Source of the DNA: Pseudanabaenales cyanobacterium
GTDB taxonomy: Bacteria; Cyanobacteriota; Cyanobacteriia; Phormidesmidales; Phormidesmidaceae
Direction of reading: 5' to 3'
NCBI GenBank assembly: GCA_022360135.1
Contig: JAKSDM010000852.1
Coordinates: forward strand, 1 to 8,649
Length of the DNA: 8,649 nucleotides
A program made the translations under genes and the position numbers. Below the pieces are notes generated by a model, which made no database searches, was not told the origin of the DNA, and saw nothing but the letters and a program-made list of their open reading frames with translations. This document shows, piece by piece, positions 5,801-8,649 of this stretch (positions within the stretch are counted from its first letter, which is position 1; each line of letters opens with the position of its first letter).

Positions 5801-7808
5801 CGCCTCTCCCTACAATGGCCTAGGTCTTGCCTACCATGCTCAAGAGAAGTATGAGCAGGCGATCGCCGCATTCCAGCAAGCCATCGCCCTTGCCCCCCAA
5901 TCCGCCTCTCCTTACAATGGCCTAGGCCTTGCCTACCAAGCCCTAGGCTTTGCCTACGGAGGCCAAGGAAAGTACGAGCAGGCGATTACCGCACTCCAGC
6001 AAGCCATCGCCCTCGACCCCCAATCCGCCTCTTTCTACTATGCCTTAGGCCTTATCTACGGAGCCCAAGAGGAAAGCGGAGTTCAAGCGGGGTACGAGCA
6101 GGCGATCGCCGCATTCCAGCAAGCCATCGCCCTCGACCCCAATGACGCCGATTACCATTCTTTCTTAGGCCTTGCCTACCAAGCCCAAGGAGAGTACGAG
6201 CAGGCGATCCCTGCCTACAAGCAAGCCATCGCCCTTGACCCCAATGACGCCAATCCCCACAACAACTTAGGCAATGTCTACCATGCCCAAGGGAAGCACG
6301 CGCAGGCGATCGCCGCATTCCAGCAAGCCATCGCCCTCGACCCCAATGACGCCAATCCCCACAATGACTTAGGCATTGTCTACCATGCCCAAGGAAAGTA
6401 CGATCAGGCGATTACCGCATTCCAGCAAGCCATCGCCCTCGACCCCCAATTCGCCTATCCCCACTACAACTTAGGCATTGTCTACGAAGCCCAAGGGGAG
6501 TACGCGCAGGCGATCCCTGCCTACAAGCGAGCCATCGCCCTCAACCCCAATGACGCTGATTACTACTACAACTTAGGCATTGTTTACGAAGCCCTAGGGG
6601 AGTACGAACAGGCGATCCCTGCCTACGAGCAAGCCATCGCCCTTGACCCCCAATACGCCTATCCCCACAATGGCTTAGGCAATGTCTACCAAGCCCAAGA
6701 GGAGTACGAGCAGGCGATCCCTGCCTACGAGCGAGCCATCGCCCTCGACCCCCAATTTGCCTATCCCCACAATGGCTTAGGCAATGTCTACCAAGCCCAA
6801 GGGGAGTATGAGCAGGCGATCACTGCCTACGAGCAAGCCATCGCCCTCGACCCCAATGACGCTATTCCCCACAACAACTTAGGTAATGTCTATCAAGCCC
6901 AAGGGGATTACGAGCAGGCGATCACTGCCTACGAGCAAGCCATCGCCCTCGATCCCCAATCTGCCTATCCCCACAATGGCTTAGGCAATGTCTACCAAGC
7001 CCAAGAGGAGTACGAGCAGGCGATCACCAATTACACCCGTGCGATTGAATTGGATGCGAAGTATGTCTTTGCGATCGTCAATCGCGGTCTAACCTATCTC
7101 ATTATGGGGCGCTATGAAAAGGCCTTGAATGACTTCAATCGCGCCATTGAATTGGATGATAAGAATGCCTCTGCGATCGCCCGTCGCGGGGAAGCCTATT
7201 TCAATATGGGGCGCTATGAAGAGGCCTTGCGCGACTTCAATCGCACTATTGAATTGGATCATAAGAACGCCTTTGCAATTGCCTTTCGTGCACAAGTCTA
7301 TCGCCTGATGGGGCGCTATGAGGAGGCCTTGAGTAACTTCAATCGCGCCATTGAACTGGATGATAAGTTTGCCTTTGCAATTGCCTTTCGTGGAGAAGTT
7401 TATTTGCTGTTGCGCCAATACAATCAAGCGCTCATCGACTTCAAAACTGCGATAGAAATCGAGGTGTCGGATTGGCACCACTATGAGCAAGCCCTGGCCC
7501 ATCTGAGTTTAAACCAGATAAACAATGCTAAAGCCAACCTGAGTCAGGCAATTTACCTAGCCCATCAAGATTACGAAAAAGCGTCAAACAATCATCGAAA
7601 TACGTTTAACCTGGCTCTCTACTATCTTGTGGAGGGTGACCTTGACCAGGCAAAGTATTTTTATCAAGACGCTCTTACCCAAGAAGCACCTTTGCCTCGC
7701 ATCAATGAAGCCATACACGATTTACAAGATCTGTTGACTATTTTGCCCAACTATCCTCATGCCCAAGAAATGCAAGATTTTCTAGAATCCGCCTTGAGCC
7801 TACGCTAA
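2898..7808 (+). CDS. Membrane-anchored AAA_35 NTPase with coiled coils and a long TPR array (1636 aa)
   Basis: Residues 1-350 are an AAA_35 NTPase that begins with the family opening YQVGGSLPADAP. It has Walker A SRQMGKSS (42-49), Walker B FIDEID (139-144) and TPFNIG (196-201), and the winged-helix-like end resembles that of its neighbour. A family-typical segment (LRPYADDIHAWL to YLVESQ, about 366-417) and a coiled coil (about 418-465) follow. One transmembrane helix (about 469-486, VMVVGMGLISLLALGA) comes after a very basic stretch. A second coiled coil covers about 490-590. Three or four irregular TPRs occupy about 588-720, then a low-similarity spacer to about 813. From there TPRs are near-continuous to about residue 1540, with degenerate helices to the end. 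The frame is intact over 4.9 kb. This is probably the sensor and switch partner of the TIR-NTPase, with the TPR region binding the trigger. The basic side before the helix favours a cytoplasmic NTPase and an external TPR region. Ligand and pathway are unknown. Confidence 0.9.
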   Translation: MSDDYQVGGSLPADAPSYVKRQADDELYEKLKAGEFCYVLNSRQMGKSSLRVQVMQRLAAEGAACAAIDLMEIGGGKNITVDQWYAGIVRKICHSFNLNSRLNLRQWWRERNEISSVQRFGEFIETVLLAELLQPITIFIDEIDTVLSLTFPRDNFFTLIRNCFNQRADNSAYNRLTFCFLGVATPYDLIQDKNRTPFNIGHAISLCGFQFEEAQPLLPGLRASTPHPEAVLRAILYWTNGQPFLTQKLCRLVQTLPAIPSGQEDDAIAQLVQTRIIDNWEAQDEPEHLKTIRDRLLSDETTEGRRLGLYQQILSGEEIPADTTREQFDLRLSGLVIDRNRTLFPHNPIYATIFSSSWVDTALSNLRPYADDIHAWLQSNRQSDGCLLQGKKLEAALEWAESRSLSKQDYQYLVESQKVGLRRELAQKKAALDQTNQQLAKRDQTLDRINQRLAAARQKLRRVRRSTRWVMVVGMGLISLLALGAWRAWNLRAKAIEERNGVIVQKNTALARLQKTQLDNKDLEKWNNALAEVNHALEEENNDFEAKNSTLEQKNRQITQEVEQAKDDSVALTTRLEQQRRNLQDVFPITTAVATFAEEKHDEAIAQLDQILEKNPENVAVLIVRGEFHIKARNPERALQDFDQVVALEPDNFIAHFGRGNALTDLEKWDEAILSYNQVIDLEPNYHPAQMNRGIALARSGQLIAAVKSYNVILENAILELEPSDDTVENNLDDTVENLKETLDSLIEAWLSGSSFQPINLKMILRRTDTLGRAGASQEFESFRVDSDAFTDFNLDEQDVEIIAAACDLLLQRDAKDADAFHYRGFLRLVSEQHSAAIEQLNLALALRPEFPEAYVTRGITHRRQDNENNAIADFKHAVDHYTRDIELANIELANDETRKATLYNTRGNAYRYQKELDKAVADYIRAIDLYPQYISPHINLGNVYHAQGKYEQAITTFQQAIALDPQSASPYNGLGLAYHAQEKYEQAIAAFQQAIALAPQSASPYNGLGLAYQALGFAYGGQGKYEQAITALQQAIALDPQSASFYYALGLIYGAQEESGVQAGYEQAIAAFQQAIALDPNDADYHSFLGLAYQAQGEYEQAIPAYKQAIALDPNDANPHNNLGNVYHAQGKHAQAIAAFQQAIALDPNDANPHNDLGIVYHAQGKYDQAITAFQQAIALDPQFAYPHYNLGIVYEAQGEYAQAIPAYKRAIALNPNDADYYYNLGIVYEALGEYEQAIPAYEQAIALDPQYAYPHNGLGNVYQAQEEYEQAIPAYERAIALDPQFAYPHNGLGNVYQAQGEYEQAITAYEQAIALDPNDAIPHNNLGNVYQAQGDYEQAITAYEQAIALDPQSAYPHNGLGNVYQAQEEYEQAITNYTRAIELDAKYVFAIVNRGLTYLIMGRYEKALNDFNRAIELDDKNASAIARRGEAYFNMGRYEEALRDFNRTIELDHKNAFAIAFRAQVYRLMGRYEEALSNFNRAIELDDKFAFAIAFRGEVYLLLRQYNQALIDFKTAIEIEVSDWHHYEQALAHLSLNQINNAKANLSQAIYLAHQDYEKASNNHRNTFNLALYYLVEGDLDQAKYFYQDALTQEAPLPRINEAIHDLQDLLTILPNYPHAQEMQDFLESALSLR
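5070..5111 (+). repeat. Short in-frame tandem duplication, period 24 bp
   Basis: GATGATACCGTAGAAAAT occurs at 5070-5087 and again at 5094-5111, coding DDTVEN twice in the spacer between the two TPR regions of the large protein. The copies are identical and in frame, which points to recent slippage. Confidence 0.85.
5551..5580 (+). repeat. Perfect 15-bp tandem duplication inside a TPR helix
   Basis: ATATCGAACTGGCGA at 5551-5565 is repeated without change at 5566-5580, giving IELAN twice. It lengthens one irregular TPR by five residues without breaking the frame. Confidence 0.85.
5748..7010 (+). repeat. TPR array block A: twelve near-identical repeats, mostly 102 bp each
   Basis: Residues 951-1371 of the large protein are twelve consecutive TPR units. 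Ten are exactly 34 residues. Unit 2 has 41 residues (an extra AYQALGFAYGG-type segment) and unit 3 has 40 (an extra ESGVQAG). Each unit starts YEQAI, continues with QAIALDP and, in most, ends with a PHN.LGNVYQAQGE-like helix. DNA is conserved as well as protein: blocks such as CAAGCCATCGCCCT recur in almost every unit, including synonymous positions. That indicates recent expansion or gene conversion rather than old, selected repeats. The main variable positions are the two or three residues after ALDP (ND or Q followed by S, F or Y) and the residue before QAIALDP. Confidence 0.9.
7011..7418 (+). repeat. TPR array block B: four repeats of a different consensus
   Basis: Residues 1372-1507 are four 34-residue TPR units with the consensus YEEAL.DFNRAIELD.K followed by AFAIA.RGE.Y and MGR. 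They resemble each other far more than block A, in DNA as well, with shared runs such as GGGGCGCTATGA and CGCGCCATTGAA. A fifth, decayed unit starts at residue 1508. The change from block A is abrupt, within unit 13. Confidence 0.85.
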
Positions 7809-7867
7809 CTTACGCCTCAATCCCCCTAGGGAACTGCGGCTAAATAACATCCCATCTACCCTGAGAG

Positions 7868-7906
7868 GATTTTAGATTTTGGATTTTAGATTTTAGATTT
7901 TGGATT
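7868..7906. repeat. Heptameric tandem repeat GATTTT(A/G), about 5.6 copies
   Basis: The units GATTTTA, GATTTTG, GATTTTA, GATTTTA and GATTTTG run consecutively and are followed by a partial GATT. Seven-base short tandem repeats of this kind are typical of heterocystous and other filamentous cyanobacteria. Confidence 0.9.
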
Positions 7907-7922
7907 GGGTCATCAGGAATGG

Positions 7923-8020
7923 CCTGTCCCCTATTCCCTATTCCCTGCTCCCTATCTCCCTACCCCGGCGCTCCCTGCCCTCCCCTGCCTCCCCATCTCC
8001 CCCATCCCCCTTCTCCCTAC
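7923..8020. repeat. Pyrimidine-rich block with CCCTATT-type heptads
   Basis: It begins with CCCTATT (7929-7935), CCCTATT (7936-7942), CCCTGCT (7943-7949) and CCCTATCT (7950-7957), then degrades into irregular CCCT/CCCC runs. The strand is almost pure C+T over nearly 100 bases. It is a common intergenic simple-sequence type in cyanobacteria and has no coding sense. Confidence 0.8.
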
Positions 8021-8189
8021 TGGGACTTTATTTTTACGCTAATCCCCTATACCCTACAATCAATGGCTTTGTTGTAGTCACGTATCACTCAGCTTAATGC
8101 TCTCATAAATCTCATCCAAAGCAATCTCAAATTCAGTTGTGTGAAAACTGATTCCTTATTTTATCGACTCTTCCAGAGCGCCCCCATAC

Positions 8190-8649
8190 TTTTCTTTAGC
8201 AGCCAGTCTAGCGAAACAATTGTTAGCGCAGTCCCAGCAAAATGTTCCAGTCGGATTATCCAGAAGCGCCATAATAGAGCTAATTGAAACAATTGTGGTT
8301 TACAAGTTTCCGCAGTTGAGCCGTCAGGAGGTTGAAGCAATGTTGGGTTTAAGTGACCTGAAGCAGACACGCGTGTATCAGGAGGCACTGGAGGAAGAGG
8401 CGAGATCGCTTGTCCTGCGCATCCTTACTCGCAAGTTGGGTGAGATTCCTCAAGACTTACAAGGACGGATTGAGGAATTATCGCTCAGTCAGCTAGAGAA
8501 CCTCAGTGAAGCATTATTGGACTTTGGGCAGATGGATGATCTGGTAAGTTGGTTAGAAGCTCCCTCTGAGGAAGAGGTTCTGCGGCCCGCTAAACACCCA
8601 CCAGCTCTTTGGTTGATCCAGAATTCGGCTTTGTTTCTCCCTGATACGC
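8190..8649 (+). pseudogene. C-terminal part of an Rpn-like/DUF4351 protein, no proper start, runs off the window
   Basis: A frame open from 8145 to the window end shows family resemblance from about 8190 (SLAASLAKQLLAQ, then AIIELIETIVVYKFPQLS, EVEAMLGLSDLKQTRVYQEA). It continues into a DUF4351-type end (EEEARSLVLRILTRKLGEI, IEELSLSQLENLSEALLDF, DDLVSWLE). Resemblance stops near 8558, the usual C-terminus. The frame then continues with unrelated residues (RPAKHPPALWLIQNS) to the edge, so the normal stop seems lost. No start codon or RBS precedes the homologous part. The N-terminal nuclease region is missing here, but its counterpart appears at 278-412 in the same orientation. This is probably a gene remnant. 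A shortened protein starting at internal ATG 8340 is possible but has no support. Confidence 0.75.

Larger units (their letters stand above)
4707..7180. repeat. HIP1 octamers (GCGATCGC), six scattered copies
   Basis: The palindrome GCGATCGC occurs at 4707-4714, 5508-5515, 5859-5866, 6102-6109, 6306-6313 and 7173-7180. Three of these sit at the same place in block A repeats and were copied with them. Over-representation of this octamer is a hallmark of cyanobacterial chromosomes. All copies I found lie in the large TPR gene; I saw none in the TIR gene or the flanks. Confidence 0.85.
7809..8189. other. Non-coding stretch downstream of the large gene
   Basis: No convincing gene. It holds two simple-sequence blocks (7868-7906 and 7923-8020). 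After the stop codon at 7806-7808 there is only a tiny palindrome (CCCTAGGG near 7824) without a T-run, so no intrinsic terminator is evident for the operon. An open frame that crosses the C-rich block gives a Pro/Ser-rich peptide of the kind such repeats always produce. Confidence 0.65.

Noticed and set aside
5748..7418. Regular repeats of about 102 bp considered as a CRISPR-like or other DNA repeat array
   Set aside because: The repeats are translated in one open frame as 34-residue TPR units, with no unique spacers.
6052..7502. Minus-strand open frames within the TPR region
   Set aside because: They are shadows of the repetitive TPR coding sequence in the opposite strand.
7809..7870. Possible intrinsic terminator after the large gene
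   Set aside because: Only a minimal palindrome (CCCTAGGG) and no T-run after it; not enough to call.
7900..8097. 65-codon open frame, Pro/Ser/Leu-rich
   Set aside because: It is the translation of the pyrimidine-rich simple repeat; no RBS and no recognisable domain.
8078..8155. Minus-strand stretch reading TTEFEIALDEIYESIKLSDT, ending in a stop
   Set aside because: It looks protein-like and might be the tail of a lost gene, but it is only 25 codons between stops, has no start, and I cannot match it to a family.
8161..8388. 75-codon open frame on the minus strand
   Set aside because: It is the antisense of the Rpn-like/DUF4351 remnant, whose + frame has clear family motifs.

Overview
The window looks like accessory DNA from a cyanobacterium, probably a multicellular or filamentous one. 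Three things suggest this. Six copies of the HIP1 octamer GCGATCGC lie in the large gene. The non-coding DNA carries heptameric short tandem repeats and a C-rich palindromic intergenic element of cyanobacterial style. The protein families seen (AAA_35-type NTPases, CHAT, TIR, long TPR arrays, DUF2887/DUF4351 Rpn-like nucleases) are typical of the conflict-related repertoire of complex cyanobacteria.

Layout, all genes on the + strand. Positions 2-250 hold the 3' end of an unrecognised gene with one hydrophobic segment. Positions 278-412 hold a remnant of an Rpn/DUF2887-like PD-(D/E)XK nuclease. Positions 413-1006 are non-coding, with a hairpin (560-589) and a 161-bp MITE-like inverted-repeat element (592-752). 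Positions 1007-1331 are an eroded CHAT-domain (caspase-like protease) gene with a frameshift and an internal stop. Then come two intact, tightly coupled genes. The first (1307-2893) encodes a TIR domain fused to an AAA_35-type NTPase. The second (2898-7808) encodes a second AAA_35 NTPase, then coiled coil, one membrane segment, more coiled coil and a very long TPR region. Positions 7809 to about 8190 are non-coding with short tandem repeats. From about 8190 to the window end lies the C-terminal part of an Rpn-like/DUF4351 protein, which could be the other half of the remnant at 278-412.

The two intact genes look like one bicistronic signalling or immunity unit. The large membrane-anchored protein would sense through its TPR array and switch through its NTPase. 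The smaller protein would pair through its own related NTPase and deliver the TIR activity, possibly NAD+ hydrolysis because the catalytic-type glutamate is present. The decayed CHAT gene just upstream suggests that a protease effector once belonged to the locus, or occupied its position, and was replaced by or lost beside the TIR effector. Roles are inferred from domains; nothing here proves a defence function.
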